A stretch of DNA of 64,000 nucleotides from Limnohabitans sp. 15K (GTDB lineage Bacteria; Pseudomonadota; Gammaproteobacteria; Burkholderiales; Burkholderiaceae_C): positions 204,529 through 268,528 of the forward strand of contig NZ_NESM01000001.1 of NCBI RefSeq assembly GCF_002778285.1, given 5' to 3'. The notes under the pieces were generated by a model. That model saw only the letters and a list, made by a program, of their open reading frames with translations. It had not been told where the DNA came from and ran no database searches. Numbering within the stretch: the first letter of the stretch is position 1; each line of letters opens with the position of its first letter. The translations under genes were made by a program, and so were the position numbers. This document shows, one piece after another, positions 1 through 11,222 of the stretch.

Positions 1-317
1 AACGGGTTGTGGCTGGCGCTGATCACCACGCCCAAAGAGGCACGTTGGGCACGGGTCAGATAAGCCACGGCGGGCGTCGGGACAGGCCCCAACAACACCA
101 CATCGACGCCCGCAGAATTGAAACCCGATTCCAAGGCACTTTCCAGCATGTAACCAGAAATGCGGGTGTCTTTGCCGATCAATACAACGGGATGCGCCTC
201 TTGGGCCTTCAGCACGCGGCCCACAGCATGCGCCAAACGCAAGATGAAGTCGGGTGTGATCGGACTTTGGCCCACCGTGCCGCGAATGCCGTCTGTGCCG
301 AAATATTGGCGTGCCAT
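1..317 (-). CDS. glmM: Phosphoglucosamine mutase, N-terminal part (cut by window edge)
   Basis: Converts glucosamine-6-phosphate to glucosamine-1-phosphate in the cytoplasm, supplying UDP-GlcNAc for peptidoglycan and lipid A. About 105 codons are visible. The protein opens [13 protein letters not shown], the standard GlmM start, and the phosphoserine loop (ISASHNP) lies at the window edge, so the C-terminal three quarters are outside. ATG is at 317 with AGGA eight bases upstream. It follows folP by 112 bases on the same strand, the usual ftsH-folP-glmM order. Family assignment is secure; completeness cannot be judged. Confidence 0.93.
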   Translation of the reverse strand, partial: MARQYFGTDGIRGTVGQSPITPDFILRLAHAVGRVLKAQEAHPVVLIGKDTRISGYMLESALESGFNSAGVDVVLLGPVPTPAVAYLTRAQRASLGVVISASHNP

Positions 318-408
318 GGGGTTGTTCCTGATTTTTGTTATGAATGGTTGAAAGAATTTTAGCGAATCAACACAGCTCAAAAACTGACAGCCACGTTGAA
401 TCGAGGCA

Positions 409-1296
409 TCAAAGGATGCTGTATGGCTGCTCCATGGCATGCCAAATTTTGAGGGCATCCACCGTGTCTTTCACGTCGTGCACACGGACCACGGAAGCGC
501 CCCGCTCCACCGCCATCAAGGCGGCGGCCACGCTGGCCGCTTGCCTTTGGGCGGGCTCTGGCACTTGGCCTTCCTCAGCCAGTGCAGCCCCTAAAGCAGA
601 TTTGCGAGACCATCCGGCCAACAAAGGAAATCCCAAGTGCAACAACTCGGACTGCCTCGCCAAAAGCTGAAAGTTCTGTGCCACGGTTTTGCCAAATCCA
701 ATGCCAGGGTCCAGTACCACTCGCGATGCCGCCACACCCAAATCCAGCAAGCTGTTCAGACGGCCTTGCAAAAACGCACCCACTTCGGACAACACATCGC
801 CAGTCATGGGCTCGGTTTGCATGGTTTGGGGGTCACGGTGCATGTGCATCAAACAAACGCCGCATCTGGGGTGGGCCGCCACAACTTGCAGGGCCCCGGG
901 CTGGCGAAGAGCCCAAATGTCATTGACGATGTCGACACCCCAGTCGAGGCAGGCCTGCATCACCTCCGGTTTGTACGTGTCGACAGAAATGGGCACATGC
1001 CAGCGCAGCGCTTCGCGCAGCAAGGGCTCAAGCCGCGCCAACTCTTGGGCCAAGGGCACCGCCTCAGCGCCTGGTCGGGTCGATTCCGCGCCGATGTCCA
1101 AAATATCAGCGCCCTCTTGCAGCAGTTTCTCGGCGTGCCGCAGCGCCTGCGAGGTCTCTGCATGGGAACCGCCATCGGAAAAAGAGTCCGGCGTGACGTT
1201 CACAATGCCCATCACCAAAGGTTGGCTCAGATCCAAGTCAAAGCGCGAGGTTTGCCAATGCTTGACGGACGGTGGTGGCAAGGGTGTGATGGGCAT
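409..1296 (-). CDS. folP: Dihydropteroate synthase
   Basis: Condenses p-aminobenzoate with hydroxymethyl-dihydropterin diphosphate to form dihydropteroate in folate synthesis; the sulfonamide target. About 295 residues. The pterin-binding signature [15 protein letters not shown], the AESTRPGA loop, GFGK and the late GWSRKSALG motif are all visible, so the TIM barrel is complete. Two ATGs compete. The one at 1308 abuts the T-run of a terminator hairpin and has no ribosome site; the one at 1296 has GGA seven bases upstream and is preferred. The open frame runs further back into ftsH but that part is not conserved sequence. Confidence 0.92.
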   Translation of the reverse strand: MPITPLPPPSVKHWQTSRFDLDLSQPLVMGIVNVTPDSFSDGGSHAETSQALRHAEKLLQEGADILDIGAESTRPGAEAVPLAQELARLEPLLREALRWHVPISVDTYKPEVMQACLDWGVDIVNDIWALRQPGALQVVAAHPRCGVCLMHMHRDPQTMQTEPMTGDVLSEVGAFLQGRLNSLLDLGVAASRVVLDPGIGFGKTVAQNFQLLARQSELLHLGFPLLAGWSRKSALGAALAEEGQVPEPAQRQAASVAAALMAVERGASVVRVHDVKDTVDALKIWHAMEQPYSIL

Positions 1297-1309
1297 GAAT
1301 TTTTCCATG

Positions 1310-1331
1310 AAAAACGGGGCCCAGGGCCCCG
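1310..1331 (-). terminator. Rho-independent terminator between ftsH and folP
   Basis: An 8-bp perfect GC stem (CGGGGCCC/GGGCCCCG, 1315-1331) is followed on the minus strand by five T at 1314-1310. It lies 27 bases after the ftsH stop and directly in front of folP, so it should end or attenuate ftsH transcription before folP-glmM. Confidence 0.7.
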
Positions 1332-1357
1332 CTCTTTCGAACAACGAACTTGAAGAA

Positions 1358-3274
1358 TCAAGCCGCTGTGGTCGCTGGCTCCGGCTGTACAGCCGGGGTG
1401 CCACCACCGCTGCCGCCACCCGTTGGGGGCGTTCGGGGCGTCCAGTCCTTTGGAGGCAAAGGCTCACGGCCCGCCATGATTTCGGCAATCTGGTCTTTGT
1501 CGATGGTTTCCCATTCCAGTAAGGCCTTGGCCATGGCGTGCATTTGGGCGCTGTGTTCCTCAATCAAACGACGGGCCAGGCTGTACTGCTCGTCGATGAT
1601 GCGGCGCACCTCCAGATCCACCTTTTGCATGGTGGATTCGCTCATGTTCGTGGTCTTGGTGACCGAGCGGCCCAGGAACACTTCACCTTCATTTTCGGCA
1701 TAGACCATCGGGCCCAGAGCATCGGTCATGCCATAACGCATGACCATGTCGCGGGCAATGGAGGTGGCACGCTCGAAGTCATTGCTGGCACCCGTGGTCA
1801 TCTGGTTCATGAAGACCTCTTCGGCAATGCGCCCACCAAACAGCATGCTGATCTGGTTGAGCATGAACTCTTTGTCGTAGCTGTAGCGGTCCTTCTCGGG
1901 CAAGCTCATGGTCACACCCAGGGCTCGGCCACGGGGAATGATGGTGACCTTGTGGACCGGATCGCACTTGGGCAGCAAATTACCGATGAGGGCATGCCCT
2001 GCTTCGTGGTAAGCCGTGTTTCGGCGCTCTTCCTCAGGCATGACCATGCTCTTGCGCTCGGGGCCCATCAGGATCTTGTCCTTGGCCTTCTCGAAATCGA
2101 CCATCTCGACCACACGGGCATTTCGGCGTGCAGCCATCAAGGCCGCTTCGTTGCAAAGGTTGGCCAGATCGGCACCACTCATGCCGGGCGTGCCACGGGC
2201 GATGACGGCTGCGTTCACGTCTTGAGCGATCGGCACCTTTCGCATGTGCACGTTCAGGATTTGCTCACGACCACGGATGTCGGGCAAGGTCACATAAACC
2301 TGACGGTCAAAACGGCCGGGGCGCAGCAAGGCTGCGTCCAGAATGTCTGGACGGTTGGTGGCCGCCACGACGATCACACCCAGATTGGTTTCAAAGCCGT
2401 CCATCTCGACCAGCATCTGGTTGAGGGTCTGCTCGCGCTCGTCGTTACCGCCGCCCAAGCCAGCGCCACGTTGACGGCCAACCGCATCAATTTCGTCAAT
2501 GAAAATGATGCAAGGTGCGTTCTTTTTGGCGTTTTCAAACATGTCGCGAACACGGGAAGCACCCACACCGACAAACATCTCGACAAAATCAGAACCCGAG
2601 ATGCTGAAAAATGGCACTTTGGCTTCACCAGCGATGCTTTTGGCCAGCAAGGTCTTACCGGTTCCAGGCGGTCCCACCAACAGCAAACCGCGGGGAATAC
2701 GACCGCCCAATTTCTGAAAGCGTTGAGGATCCTTCAGGAAATCCACCACCTCTTTAACTTCTTCTTTGGCTTCGTCACAACCGGCCACATCCGCAAAAGT
2801 GGTGTTGTTGTTGTTTTCGTCCATCATGCGGGCCTTGGACTTGCCAAAACTGAAAGCACCGCCTTTGCCACCGCCTTGCATCTGTCGCATGAAGTAAACC
2901 CACACACCAATCAACAAAAGCATGGGACCCCAGCTGACCAACAGGGTCATGAGCAAGGAAGCTTCTTCACGGGGCTTCACATCAAACTTGACACCGCTGT
3001 TGATCAGGTCGCCCACCAAACCCCGGTCGAGGTAAGTGGCTGTCGTTTTGATGCGGCGTTCGTCGTGCGTGATGGCCAGAATTTCGGTGCCACCAGGGCT
3101 TTCGGAAATGGTGGCGCTCTTGATCCGGTTACTGCGAACCTCTTCCAGGAAATCGGAATAACCAACGGCATTCGCACCTGCGACGCCACGGTTATCAAAT
3201 TGCTTGAACAAGGTGAACAGCACCATGGCAATCACCATCCAGACGGCAATTTTGGAAAACCAGGGGTTATTCAA
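1358..3274 (-). CDS. ftsH: ATP-dependent inner-membrane zinc metalloprotease FtsH
   Basis: Hexameric AAA+ protease that extracts and degrades membrane and short-lived cytoplasmic proteins. About 638 residues, normal for the family. From the chosen start: transmembrane segment 1 at roughly 6-22, a periplasmic domain, transmembrane segment 2 at roughly 107-128, Walker A GPPGTGKT (201-208), Walker B IFIDEID (257-263), and the zinc-binding HEAGH (423-427). The C-terminus is Gly/Pro-rich. The start is TTG at 3274: it gives the usual Burkholderiales N-terminus MNNPWFSK and has GGAG six bases upstream; an earlier TTG at 3286 lacks a site. Lies downstream of rlmE, as in most proteobacteria. Confidence 0.96.
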   Translation of the reverse strand: MNNPWFSKIAVWMVIAMVLFTLFKQFDNRGVAGANAVGYSDFLEEVRSNRIKSATISESPGGTEILAITHDERRIKTTATYLDRGLVGDLINSGVKFDVKPREEASLLMTLLVSWGPMLLLIGVWVYFMRQMQGGGKGGAFSFGKSKARMMDENNNNTTFADVAGCDEAKEEVKEVVDFLKDPQRFQKLGGRIPRGLLLVGPPGTGKTLLAKSIAGEAKVPFFSISGSDFVEMFVGVGASRVRDMFENAKKNAPCIIFIDEIDAVGRQRGAGLGGGNDEREQTLNQMLVEMDGFETNLGVIVVAATNRPDILDAALLRPGRFDRQVYVTLPDIRGREQILNVHMRKVPIAQDVNAAVIARGTPGMSGADLANLCNEAALMAARRNARVVEMVDFEKAKDKILMGPERKSMVMPEEERRNTAYHEAGHALIGNLLPKCDPVHKVTIIPRGRALGVTMSLPEKDRYSYDKEFMLNQISMLFGGRIAEEVFMNQMTTGASNDFERATSIARDMVMRYGMTDALGPMVYAENEGEVFLGRSVTKTTNMSESTMQKVDLEVRRIIDEQYSLARRLIEEHSAQMHAMAKALLEWETIDKDQIAEIMAGREPLPPKDWTPRTPPTGGGSGGGTPAVQPEPATTAA

Positions 3275-3379
3275 GAGGGGCTCCAATCGAAAAAAATGAC
3301 TGAACTTATTTTAGGCCTGCTCAAGGCCCTTGGGGAGCACAAAAGGGTCTTGGCCCTCAAAAATGGAGGAATTAGGGGG

Positions 3380-4042
3380 TCAAAGGCCTGAGATCAGACC
3401 CATGCCTATCAAAAAAGTCTCCGAAGACTTGTCGCGCGAGGCCTTGGGCTTGATGGGTTTGACCACTTTGAACGTTTCTTTGAACATTTTCACAATCTGG
3501 CTGTAGCCACTGCCATGGAAGACCTTGACCACCAAAGCGCCCTGGGGCTTCATGTGACTTTGGGCGAATTCCACCGCCAGCTCGATCAGATGCTGGACCC
3601 GAGCCGCATCCGACGATTCGATGCCCGACAAATTGGGGGCCATGTCAGAGACCACCACATCAGCCTGCCGACCTTGTAAGGCCGCTTCCAGCAAGGCAGC
3701 CACCTCGTTTTCACGGAAATCGCCTTGAATGAACTCCACGCCCTCGACCGGCGTCATGGGCAAGAGGTCCAGGGCGATGATCCGGCCATTGAGCTCACCC
3801 ACTGCCGCGCCCTCGGGCGATAAGCGGCGACGCAAATACTGGCTCCAAGCCCCTGGGGCAGAGCCCAAATCAACCACCAAGTCCCCAGGACGGATCAGCC
3901 CCAAGGTCTCATCAATTTCCTTCAGCTTGTAAGCCGCGCGTGAGCGATACCCCTCTCTCAAGGCCAGTTTCACGTAGGTGTCATTCACATGGTCGTTCAA
4001 CCATGCTTTGTTGACTTTTTTACTTTTGGTTTTGACTTTCAT
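3380..4042 (-). CDS. rlmE: 23S rRNA (uridine-2'-O)-methyltransferase RlmE (FtsJ)
   Basis: SAM-dependent enzyme that methylates U2552 of 23S rRNA, promoting late 50S assembly. About 220 residues. The SAM-binding motif is [15 protein letters not shown]; catalytic residues of the K-D-K-E type are recognisable in [16 protein letters not shown] and VVKVFHG. ATG at 4042 gives MKVKTKSKK with AAGGA nine bases upstream; an upstream extension is not conserved and overlaps the divergent gene. It is transcribed away from yhbY across a 31-base gap and precedes ftsH by about 105 bases. Confidence 0.95.
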   Translation of the reverse strand: MKVKTKSKKVNKAWLNDHVNDTYVKLALREGYRSRAAYKLKEIDETLGLIRPGDLVVDLGSAPGAWSQYLRRRLSPEGAAVGELNGRIIALDLLPMTPVEGVEFIQGDFRENEVAALLEAALQGRQADVVVSDMAPNLSGIESSDAARVQHLIELAVEFAQSHMKPQGALVVKVFHGSGYSQIVKMFKETFKVVKPIKPKASRDKSSETFLIGMGLISGL

Positions 4043-4061
4043 TCTTTCGCGTCCTTGCGGG

Positions 4062-4067
4062 GATAAT
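4062..4067 (+). promoter_or_regulatory. Putative -10 box of yhbY
   Basis: GATAAT at 4062-4067 ends six bases before the yhbY ATG at 4074, which places the expected transcription start at or beside the start codon. No convincing -35 hexamer was found at 16-18 bases. Confidence 0.4.
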
Positions 4068-4073
4068 ACGGGG

Positions 4074-4547
4074 ATGCCCCAAATACAACTTACACCTGCC
4101 GAGCGCAAAGTTTTTCGCGCCGATGCCCATCACCTTGATCCGGTCGTCATGATCGGCGGCGATGGCCTGACCCCCGCCGTCGTCAAGGAAACCGAAGCCG
4201 CCTTGAACGCCCATGGCCTGATCAAGATCCGCGTGCTCGGCGACGACCGCGCCGCACGAGAAGCCATGTTTGCCCAATTGGCTGACCAATTGAATGCAGC
4301 CCCCATCCAGCACATCGGCAAATTGCTGATCCTTTGGCGTCCACAGCCCGAGAAGATCAAAGAAACCGACGAAGACCGCAAAGCGGGTCCTCGCGATTTC
4401 AAAATTCTGAAATACAGCTCACGCGGCGGTCAGCGCCCTGAAGTCAAAACCGTGCGCGTGCTGGGCAACCAGCGCTTGGCTGCGGGCGGACAGATCAAGC
4501 GGGCCAAGCCCAAGCAAAAATCGGTCAAAAAGGGCCGCCACGACTGA
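4074..4547 (+). CDS. yhbY: CRM-domain RNA-binding protein YhbY
   Basis: Small RNA-binding protein associated with pre-50S ribosomal particles. The first ~95 residues are the CRM fold ([23 protein letters not shown], then GLTPAVVKE and [11 protein letters not shown]). The protein is longer than E. coli YhbY (157 versus about 97 residues) because of a basic tail ending [14 protein letters not shown], probably an added RNA-binding extension. Divergent from rlmE, another 50S-assembly factor. No Shine-Dalgarno with proper spacing; a -10 box sits just upstream (see separate entry). ATG at 4074 matches the family N-terminus [11 protein letters not shown]. Confidence 0.92.
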   Translation: MPQIQLTPAERKVFRADAHHLDPVVMIGGDGLTPAVVKETEAALNAHGLIKIRVLGDDRAAREAMFAQLADQLNAAPIQHIGKLLILWRPQPEKIKETDEDRKAGPRDFKILKYSSRGGQRPEVKTVRVLGNQRLAAGGQIKRAKPKQKSVKKGRHD

Positions 4548-4584
4548 CAAGACATGGGCCCATCACAGGCCTTTGCAATTGTTT

Positions 4585-4610
4585 AAAGGCCGTTTTTCAA
4601 CGGCCTTTTT
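4585..4610. terminator. Bidirectional terminator between yhbY and greA
   Basis: A 10-bp stem, AAAGGCCGTT (4585-4594) with AACGGCCTTT (4599-4608), has a four-base loop and T/A tracts on both sides. It lies between the convergent ends of yhbY and greA and should stop transcription both ways. Confidence 0.85.
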
Positions 4611-4616
4611 CATGTC

Positions 4617-5093
4617 TCAAATGTACGAAACGCCCACGATTTCGTAACGGCGTACACCACCGGGGGCTTGCACTTCCGCCACATCGCCCTCTTCTTTGCC
4701 AATCAAGGCGCGGGCGATCGGACTGCTGATGTTGATCAAGCCCAGTTTCAAATCGGCCTCATCCTCTCCAACGATCTGGTATGTAACCGCTTCGCCAGAG
4801 CTTTCGTCTTCCAACTCTACGGTGGTGCCAAACACCACACGGCCTCCAGCATCAACCGATGCGGGGTCGATGATTTGCGCAGCCGACAACTTGCCTTCAA
4901 TTTCCTGAATACGGCCTTCCACGAACCCTTGACGGTCTTTGGCTGCATCATATTCGGCGTTTTCGCTCAAATCGCCTTGAGCTCGCGCCTCGGCAATAGC
5001 CTGAATCACGCCAGGACGGTCGACGGTTTTGAGGCGATGCAACTCTTCTTTGAGCTTTTCAGCACCGCGTTTGGTGATCGGGATGGTGGACAT
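4617..5093 (-). CDS. greA: Transcription elongation factor GreA
   Basis: Rescues backtracked RNA polymerase by stimulating transcript cleavage through the secondary channel. At 158 residues it matches the family. The N-terminal coiled coil (about 8-75) carries the acidic tip in [12 protein letters not shown]; the C-terminal FKBP-like domain ends [16 protein letters not shown] at 5093 has GGAG about nine bases upstream. It follows carB by about 100 bases but a strong terminator separates them, so it may have its own promoter. Confidence 0.96.
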   Translation of the reverse strand: MSTIPITKRGAEKLKEELHRLKTVDRPGVIQAIAEARAQGDLSENAEYDAAKDRQGFVEGRIQEIEGKLSAAQIIDPASVDAGGRVVFGTTVELEDESSGEAVTYQIVGEDEADLKLGLINISSPIARALIGKEEGDVAEVQAPGGVRRYEIVGVSYI

Positions 5094-5101
5094 GTGGGGT
5101 T

Positions 5102-5139
5102 CTCCAAAAACAAACCGCCGAGTGTTGGAACTCGGCGGT
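5102..5139 (-). terminator. Terminator after carB
   Basis: Stem ACCGCCGAGT (5114-5123) pairs with ACTCGGCGGT (5130-5139) around a six-base loop. On the minus strand it is followed by TTTGTTTTT. It lies between the carB stop and the greA start and should end the carAB transcript. Confidence 0.85.
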
Positions 5140-5191
5140 CTTTCAGTGCATTATGCCCTGCCTGAGAGGCGGGGCTAGGCTAAAAGCAGGT

Positions 5192-8100
5192 TCAGGCCAA
5201 CAGCTGTGCGTGCATCTCCTGCACAGAAATCACATCCAACTGGTCCATGTACTTCATGCCCTCCACAGCCGCTTCTGCACCAGCGATGGTTGTGAAGGTC
5301 GTGACGCGGTTGAGCAAAGCCGATGTCCGGATGTGGCGCGAATCGGCAATCGCATTGCGCCGCTCTTCGACCGTGTTGATGACCAGAACAATCTCGTTGT
5401 TCTTGATCATGTCCACGATGTGGGGACGACCTTCGGTAACCTTGTTCACGATGGCACAAGCCACACCTGCAGCCGTGATCGCATTGGCTGTCCCTTTGGT
5501 GGCAATCAACGCAAAACCTTGAGCTGCCAATTGACGCGCCACCTCAATGACACGCGCTTTGTCGTTGTTCTTCACCGAGATGAACACTTTGCCAGAAGGC
5601 GTGCCATCGGCCTTGGTCGGACGTGGCAACTTGGTGCCTGCGCCCAGTTGGCTCTTCACGAAGGCTTCACCGAAGGTCTTGCCCACGCCCATGACTTCAC
5701 CGGTTGACTTCATCTCGGGGCCCAGAATGGTGTCCACGCCTGGGAACTTCACGAATGGGAACACCGCTTCTTTCACGCTGAAATAAGGCGGCGTGACTTC
5801 TTTGGTGATGCCTTGTGATGCCAAAGTCTGGCCAGCCATGCAGCGCGCAGCCACCTTGGCCAACTGAATGCCGGTGGCTTTAGACACGTAAGGCACGGTG
5901 CGTGAAGCGCGGGGGTTCACTTCCAGCACATAGATGACGTCTTGGCCATCGATGTTTTGGATCGCAAACTGCACGTTCATCAAACCGACCACGTTCAAAG
6001 CACCGGCCATGGCAGCCGATTGGCGCTTGAGTTCATTGACGGTTTCAGCCGACAAAGAATAAGGTGGCAACGAGCAAGCCGAGTCACCGCTGTGCACACC
6101 CGCTTGTTCGATGTGCTCCATCACGCCACCGATGAAGGTTTGGCCTTCAGGGTCACGCAGGCAATCGACATCGCACTCGATGGCATCGTTCAAGAAGCGG
6201 TCCAGCAGTACAGGCGAATCGTGCGACACCTTGACCGCTTCACGCATGTAGCGCTCGAGGTCACGTTGCTCGTGCACGATTTCCATGGCGCGGCCACCCA
6301 GCACATAGCTGGGGCGCACCACCAAGGGGTAACCCAGCGCAGCGGCTTTTTCCAAAGCTTCTGGCTCGGTGCGAGCGGTGGCGTTGGGGGGCTGGCGCAG
6401 GCCAAGGTCTTGCAGCAATTTCTGGAAACGCTCACGGTCTTCGGCCGCGTCGATCATGTCGGGGCTGGTGCCGATGATGGGCACGCCAGCGGCTTCCAAG
6501 TCCAGCGCCAATTTCAAAGGTGTCTGACCGCCGTATTGCACGATGACGCCGGTCGGCTTTTCTTTGTCGACGATTTCGAGCACGTCTTCGAGCGTGACGG
6601 GCTCGAAATACAAACGGTCTGAGGTGTCGTAGTCGGTCGACACGGTCTCAGGGTTGCAATTGACCATGATGGTTTCGTAACCGTCTTCGCGCATGGCGAG
6701 AGCCGCGTGAACGCAGCAGTAGTCGAACTCAATGCCTTGGCCAATGCGGTTAGGACCACCACCCAGTACCATGATTTTCTTGTTGGTCGTGGGTTCGGCT
6801 TCGCACTCGGCGTCGCCCACGCCAAAGGTGTCACCGTTACCTTCATAACAAGAGTACATGTAAGCGGTATCGGTCGAGAACTCGGCCGCGCAGGTATCCA
6901 CGCGTTTGTAGACAGGACGGATATTCAGGGCATGGCGACGGGCGCGAACCACATGCTCTGTGGTCTTGAGAAGCTTGGCCAAGCGACGGTCGGAGAAGCC
7001 CTTCTTTTTGAGCGCACGCAACTCGTCTGCCGTGATGGCTTCCAGCGTGGTGGTTTCCAATTCCAGCTCGATCTTGACGATCTCTTCGATCTGCACCAAG
7101 AACCAAGGGTCGATCTTGGTCAAGGCAAACACCTCGTCCACGCTCAGGCCCATGGCGAATGCATCGCCCACGTACCAGATGCGCTCAGGACCGGGCTCGC
7201 CCAGTTCTTTTTCGAGCACTTCGCGGTCTTGGGTTTTTTCGTTCATGCCGTCCACGCCGACTTCCAGACCGCGCAGGGCTTTCTGGAAGGACTCTTGGAA
7301 GGTACGGCCCATGGCCATCACCTCGCCCACCGATTTCATTTGGGTGGTCAAGCGGCTGTCGGCTGTCGGAAACTTCTCAAATGCGAAACGTGGGATCTTA
7401 GTGACCACGTAATCGATCGATGGCTCGAACGAAGCAGGCGTGGCACCGCCTGTGATGTCGTTGCGCAGCTCATCAAGCGTGTAGCCCACAGCCAACTTGG
7501 CAGCCACTTTGGCGATCGGGAAACCAGTGGCTTTGGAAGCCAACGCAGATGAACGCGACACGCGTGGGTTCATCTCAATGACGACCATGCGGCCGTCTTT
7601 GGGGTTGATCGAGAACTGCACGTTGGAGCCGCCCGTGTCCACACCGATCTCGCGCAAAACGGCCAAAGAGGCGTTGCGCAAAATTTGGTATTCCTTGTCG
7701 GTCAGCGTCTGAGCTGGGGCCACGGTGATGGAGTCACCCGTGTGCACGCCCATAGGGTCCAGGTTTTCGATCGAGCAGACGATGATGCAGTTGTCCGCTT
7801 TGTCGCGCACCACTTCCATCTCGTACTCTTTCCAACCGAGCAGCGATTCTTCAATCAACAACTCGGTGGTGGGCGAAGCTTCCAAGCCGCGCTTGCAAAT
7901 GACTTCGAATTCTTCGGGGTTGTAGGCAATGCCACCGCCCGTACCGCCCAGTGTGAAGCTGGGGCGAATGACGGTGGGAAAGCCCAAAGTCTTTTGCACG
8001 TCCCAGGCTTCTTCCATGCTGTGGGCAATCCCGGAACGGGCCGAACCCAAACCAATCTTGGTCATGGCGTCCTTGAACTTCAGGCGGTCTTCGGCTTTGT

Positions 8101-8470
8101 CGATCGCCTCAGGCGTCGCGCCAATCAACTCGACCTTGTACTTTTCAAGCACGCCGTTGTGCCACAAGTCCAGAGCGCAGTTGAGCGCTGTTTGGCCACC
8201 CATGGTGGGCAAGATGGCATCAGGACGCTCTTTGGCAATGATTTTTTCGACCGTTTGCCAAGTGATGGGCTCGATGTAGGTGACGTCGGCCGTGGCCGGG
8301 TCGGTCATGATCGTGGCAGGGTTGCTGTTGATCAAGATGACTTTGTAGCCCTCTTCACGCAAGGCTTTGCAAGCCTGCACGCCAGAGTAGTCGAACTCGC
8401 AGGCCTGACCAATGATGATCGGGCCGGCGCCAATGATGAGGATACTTTTGAGGTCGGTGCGCTTTGGCAT
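5192..8470 (-). CDS. carB: Carbamoyl-phosphate synthase, large subunit
   Basis: Makes carbamoyl phosphate from ammonia (channelled from CarA), bicarbonate and two ATP, for arginine and pyrimidine synthesis. 1092 residues: two homologous ATP-grasp halves (about 1-555 and 556-940) with repeated [15 protein letters not shown] / [15 protein letters not shown] nucleotide motifs and [10 protein letters not shown] / [10 protein letters not shown] metal-binding segments, then a C-terminal MGS-type allosteric domain. ATG at 8470 has GGAGG nine bases upstream. carA ends one base before it, so the two subunits are co-translated. Nothing unusual seen. Confidence 0.98.
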   Translation of the reverse strand: MPKRTDLKSILIIGAGPIIIGQACEFDYSGVQACKALREEGYKVILINSNPATIMTDPATADVTYIEPITWQTVEKIIAKERPDAILPTMGGQTALNCALDLWHNGVLEKYKVELIGATPEAIDKAEDRLKFKDAMTKIGLGSARSGIAHSMEEAWDVQKTLGFPTVIRPSFTLGGTGGGIAYNPEEFEVICKRGLEASPTTELLIEESLLGWKEYEMEVVRDKADNCIIVCSIENLDPMGVHTGDSITVAPAQTLTDKEYQILRNASLAVLREIGVDTGGSNVQFSINPKDGRMVVIEMNPRVSRSSALASKATGFPIAKVAAKLAVGYTLDELRNDITGGATPASFEPSIDYVVTKIPRFAFEKFPTADSRLTTQMKSVGEVMAMGRTFQESFQKALRGLEVGVDGMNEKTQDREVLEKELGEPGPERIWYVGDAFAMGLSVDEVFALTKIDPWFLVQIEEIVKIELELETTTLEAITADELRALKKKGFSDRRLAKLLKTTEHVVRARRHALNIRPVYKRVDTCAAEFSTDTAYMYSCYEGNGDTFGVGDAECEAEPTTNKKIMVLGGGPNRIGQGIEFDYCCVHAALAMREDGYETIMVNCNPETVSTDYDTSDRLYFEPVTLEDVLEIVDKEKPTGVIVQYGGQTPLKLALDLEAAGVPIIGTSPDMIDAAEDRERFQKLLQDLGLRQPPNATARTEPEALEKAAALGYPLVVRPSYVLGGRAMEIVHEQRDLERYMREAVKVSHDSPVLLDRFLNDAIECDVDCLRDPEGQTFIGGVMEHIEQAGVHSGDSACSLPPYSLSAETVNELKRQSAAMAGALNVVGLMNVQFAIQNIDGQDVIYVLEVNPRASRTVPYVSKATGIQLAKVAARCMAGQTLASQGITKEVTPPYFSVKEAVFPFVKFPGVDTILGPEMKSTGEVMGVGKTFGEAFVKSQLGAGTKLPRPTKADGTPSGKVFISVKNNDKARVIEVARQLAAQGFALIATKGTANAITAAGVACAIVNKVTEGRPHIVDMIKNNEIVLVINTVEERRNAIADSRHIRTSALLNRVTTFTTIAGAEAAVEGMKYMDQLDVISVQEMHAQLLA

Positions 8471-8471
8471 G

Positions 8472-9635
8472 TTATTTCGCCTCCATCAGGTGGATGAAGC
8501 GGTCAAAGAGGTAAGCAATGTCGTGGGGGCCAGGCGATGCTTCGGGGTGACCCTGGAAGCAAAACGCGGGCTTGTCGGTGCGGGCCAAACCCTGCAAGGT
8601 GCCGTCGAACAAAGAAACGTGTGTGGCACGCAAGTTGGCGGGCAATGACTTCTCGTCCACCGCAAAACCGTGGTTTTGGCTGGTGATGGACACACGACCT
8701 GAGTCGAGGTCTTTCACAGGGTGGTTCGCGCCATGGTGGCCAAACTTCATCTTGAAAGTCTTGGCACCGCTGGCCAAGGCCATGATCTGGTGACCCAGGC
8801 AAATGCCGAAGGTCGGAATACCGGTTTCAATCAACTCTGCAGCCGCTGCAATCGCGTAGTCGCAAGGCTGAGGGTCGCCAGGGCCGTTGGACAAGAAGAT
8901 GCCGTCGGGCTTGTGCTTGAGCACCTCAGCTGCGGGTGTCTTGGCAGGCACCACGGTGACTTTGCAGCCCCGCTCGGCCAACATGCGCAAGATGTTTTTC
9001 TTCACGCCGAAGTCATACGCGACCACATGGAATTGAGGCGCGGCCAAGTTGCCGTAGCCTTCGCCCAATGTCCACTCGGTTTGTGTCCACTCATAGGGCT
9101 GCGACACGGTGACTTTTTGCGCCAAATCGAGGCCAGCCATATTGGGCGCGCCTTTGGCGGCTGCCACCGCTTGGTCGATCACCGCTTGTGTGACTTCTTG
9201 GCCTTTGGCCAAGCCCACGATCGCGCCATTTTGCGCGCCCTTGGTGCGCAAAATGCGTGTGAGTTGGCGTGTGTCGATGTTGGCAATGGCCACGGTACCT
9301 GCATCCGCCAAATAGGCCGACAAGGTTTGGCTGGATCGGAAGTTGCTGGCGATCAAAGGCAGGTCTTTGATGATCAAGCCAGCGGCATGGACTTTGTCAG
9401 CTTCGATGTCTTCCACGTTGACGCCGTAGTTACCGATGTGCGGGTACGTCAAGGTGACGATCTGCTGGCAGTAGCTGGGGTCGGTGAGGATTTCTTGGTA
9501 GCCGGTGAGAGAGGTGTTGAACACCACTTCGCCGACAGTGGAGCCTGTAGCTCCAATCGAGTTGCCGATAAAGACCGTGCCGTCTGCGAGCGCCAAGATG
9601 GCGGGCGGGAAGGTTCCCTGAAGAGACAAAAGCAC
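8472..9635 (-). CDS. carA: Carbamoyl-phosphate synthase, small (glutaminase) subunit
   Basis: Class I glutamine amidotransferase subunit that hydrolyses glutamine and passes ammonia to CarB. About 387 residues. The N-terminal half is the CarA-specific domain ([16 protein letters not shown]); the C-terminal half is the glutaminase with nucleophile Cys in [13 protein letters not shown] and the His/Glu of GHPEASPGP. The start is GTG at 9635 with GGAG six bases upstream; an open frame extends 12 codons further with no ribosome site. A TACAAT box lies about 128 bases upstream, leaving a long leader without a recognisable attenuator. Confidence 0.96.
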   Translation of the reverse strand: MLLSLQGTFPPAILALADGTVFIGNSIGATGSTVGEVVFNTSLTGYQEILTDPSYCQQIVTLTYPHIGNYGVNVEDIEADKVHAAGLIIKDLPLIASNFRSSQTLSAYLADAGTVAIANIDTRQLTRILRTKGAQNGAIVGLAKGQEVTQAVIDQAVAAAKGAPNMAGLDLAQKVTVSQPYEWTQTEWTLGEGYGNLAAPQFHVVAYDFGVKKNILRMLAERGCKVTVVPAKTPAAEVLKHKPDGIFLSNGPGDPQPCDYAIAAAAELIETGIPTFGICLGHQIMALASGAKTFKMKFGHHGANHPVKDLDSGRVSITSQNHGFAVDEKSLPANLRATHVSLFDGTLQGLARTDKPAFCFQGHPEASPGPHDIAYLFDRFIHLMEAK

Positions 9636-9762
9636 TGGGTTCTCCGGAATAGTTCGGGTACGCCTCAGCACTCACCAGAGATGTGATCTCTTTTTGGCTG
9701 CTTGTTCGAGGATTGGGCCTGGGATGGACTGTGGCGTACAGGTTGATGCGGGAAAGCCCACC

Positions 9763-9768
9763 ATTGTA
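9763..9768 (-). promoter_or_regulatory. Putative -10 box for carAB
   Basis: TACAAT in the context GGCTACAATGG on the minus strand, a common form in Burkholderiales. A TTGTCA lies upstream but at about 22 bases, too far for a normal -35. Distance to the carA GTG is about 128 bases; no stem followed by a T-run is seen in this leader. Confidence 0.4.
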
Positions 9769-9834
9769 GCCGAGGACTGCTCGAAAACCCTGACAAATGC
9801 AGCGTAAAACGACCTGAAAAACGCCTGCTCAAGG

Positions 9835-10608
9835 TCAAAAGGCGGCGGTAGCGCTGGCATGCAGGCAAATGGCCGCCGCAGTCGCCACATTCAAGGACTC
9901 TTCCCCACCGGGCTGGGCAATTCTGACTTTTTGTTGCGCCAAAGCCATCAAGCTCTCGCTGACGCCCTGCCCTTCGTGGCCGAAAACCCAGGCGCACCTT
10001 GAAGGCAATTCCTTGCGTTGCAACAGTTCGTGCAAAAAAGGCCCTTCATGCGAACTGGTGGTCAAAACAGGCACCTGCAAAGCCGCCACATCCGCTTCGC
10101 TGACAGACTCCACCAGCTTCAAACCGAAATGCGCCCCCATGCCCGCTCTGAGCACTTTAGGAGACCACAGCGCCGCCGTACCCTTGACTGCCAAGACTTG
10201 GCGGTAACCGAAAGCAGAAGCGCATCTCAAAATAGCCCCCACATTGCCTGCATCTTGTAGACGGTCCAAAACCATGGTCGACACATCGGGCAAGACCTGT
10301 TTTTCAGCCGCCCAAGCCACAACAAAACCCATGCGGGCAGGCGACTCCAAGCCGCTCAGGCTGGCAAACAAGGCATCGGGCAAAACAAAGGTCTGATCCG
10401 TCAAACCCACCCATTGCTCGCCCTGCTCGGTGTGAAACGACTCGGTCAACACCACCTGCTGCGGTCTTACACCGCGCTCAAGCGCAGCACGACACAAGTG
10501 ATCGCCCTCCAACCAAAATTGCCCGGCTTTGCGGTAAGCGGTGGTTTCTTGGGCCAAACGACGCCAGGCTTTGACCTGGGGGTTATCTCGGGACGTGATC
10601 AGATGCAC
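9835..10608 (-). CDS. TrmH/SpoU-family rRNA 2'-O-methyltransferase (RlmB-like)
   Basis: SPOUT-fold SAM-dependent RNA ribose methyltransferase of about 257 residues. The N-terminal part is the SpoU substrate-binding domain ([17 protein letters not shown]). The C-terminal trefoil-knot motifs are visible: [16 protein letters not shown], then [11 protein letters not shown] and [18 protein letters not shown]. Specificity (RlmB-like or TsnR-like) cannot be told from sequence. The start is GTG at 10608 with AGGAG six to seven bases upstream, overlapping the rnhB stop by 10 bases, so it is translationally coupled to rnhB. Confidence 0.88.
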   Translation of the reverse strand: MHLITSRDNPQVKAWRRLAQETTAYRKAGQFWLEGDHLCRAALERGVRPQQVVLTESFHTEQGEQWVGLTDQTFVLPDALFASLSGLESPARMGFVVAWAAEKQVLPDVSTMVLDRLQDAGNVGAILRCASAFGYRQVLAVKGTAALWSPKVLRAGMGAHFGLKLVESVSEADVAALQVPVLTTSSHEGPFLHELLQRKELPSRCAWVFGHEGQGVSESLMALAQQKVRIAQPGGEESLNVATAAAICLHASATAAF

Positions 10609-11222
10609 CGCACACTCCTGGCCACTGGGGCAAATGTCATTCTGTGGCAATCTGCCGGGCCATGGGCTTGCAATGCAGCCATGTGTTGAGCCGTGCCATA
10701 GCCTTTGTGCTGGTCAAATCCATACACGGGATAGCGTTGGTGCATCGCCTCGCAAAGGCGGTCGCGGTGCACCTTGGCCAAAATGGAGGCGGCCGAGATG
10801 GCTGGAACCAAAGCATCACCCTGCACAATGGCTTCAGCCCGAATGGACAAGGTGGGCAGGCGGTTACCGTCCACCAGCACCAATTTAGGAGGCAAGCGCA
10901 AGGCCTCCACTGCACGCTTCATGGCCAACAGGGTGGCTTGCAAGATGTTGATCTCATCGATTTCCTGCACGCTTGCTTCAGCGATGGCAAAACACAGGGC
11001 ACGCGCGCGTATTTCGTCAAATAGGGCCTCGCGTCGCTTGGCCGTGAGTTTTTTGGAATCGTTCAATCCGTGAATCGGGTTCAGCTCATCCAAGATGACG
11101 GCGGCCGCGACCACAGGGCCAGCCAAGGGGCCACGCCCAGCCTCGTCCACCCCAGCCGTCAGGCCATCGGTATCCCAATTCAACTTGGATTGCTCAAGCG
11201 GCCAAGACTTTTTGGATTGCAT
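10599..11222 (-). CDS. rnhB: Ribonuclease HII
   Basis: Removes ribonucleotides and RNA primers from RNA-DNA hybrids. 207 residues, normal size. The signature [14 protein letters not shown] with the first catalytic Asp-Glu pair is at about 24-37; later LVDGN and SILAKVHRD carry further active-site acidic residues. It overlaps the end of lpxB by 29 bases and the start of the methyltransferase gene by 10, indicating one operon. lpxB-rnhB adjacency is widely conserved. Confidence 0.96.
   Translation of the reverse strand: MQSKKSWPLEQSKLNWDTDGLTAGVDEAGRGPLAGPVVAAAVILDELNPIHGLNDSKKLTAKRREALFDEIRARALCFAIAEASVQEIDEINILQATLLAMKRAVEALRLPPKLVLVDGNRLPTLSIRAEAIVQGDALVPAISAASILAKVHRDRLCEAMHQRYPVYGFDQHKGYGTAQHMAALQAHGPADCHRMTFAPVARSVRCI

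Noticed and set aside
1538..3391. A 617-codon open frame on the plus strand opposite ftsH
   Set aside because: It mirrors ftsH, is rich in His/Gln/Val from antisense codon bias, has no domain motif and no ribosome site.
9636..9762. Pyrimidine-type attenuator in the carA leader
   Set aside because: No stem followed by a T-run and no obvious leader peptide; only a long leader can be stated.
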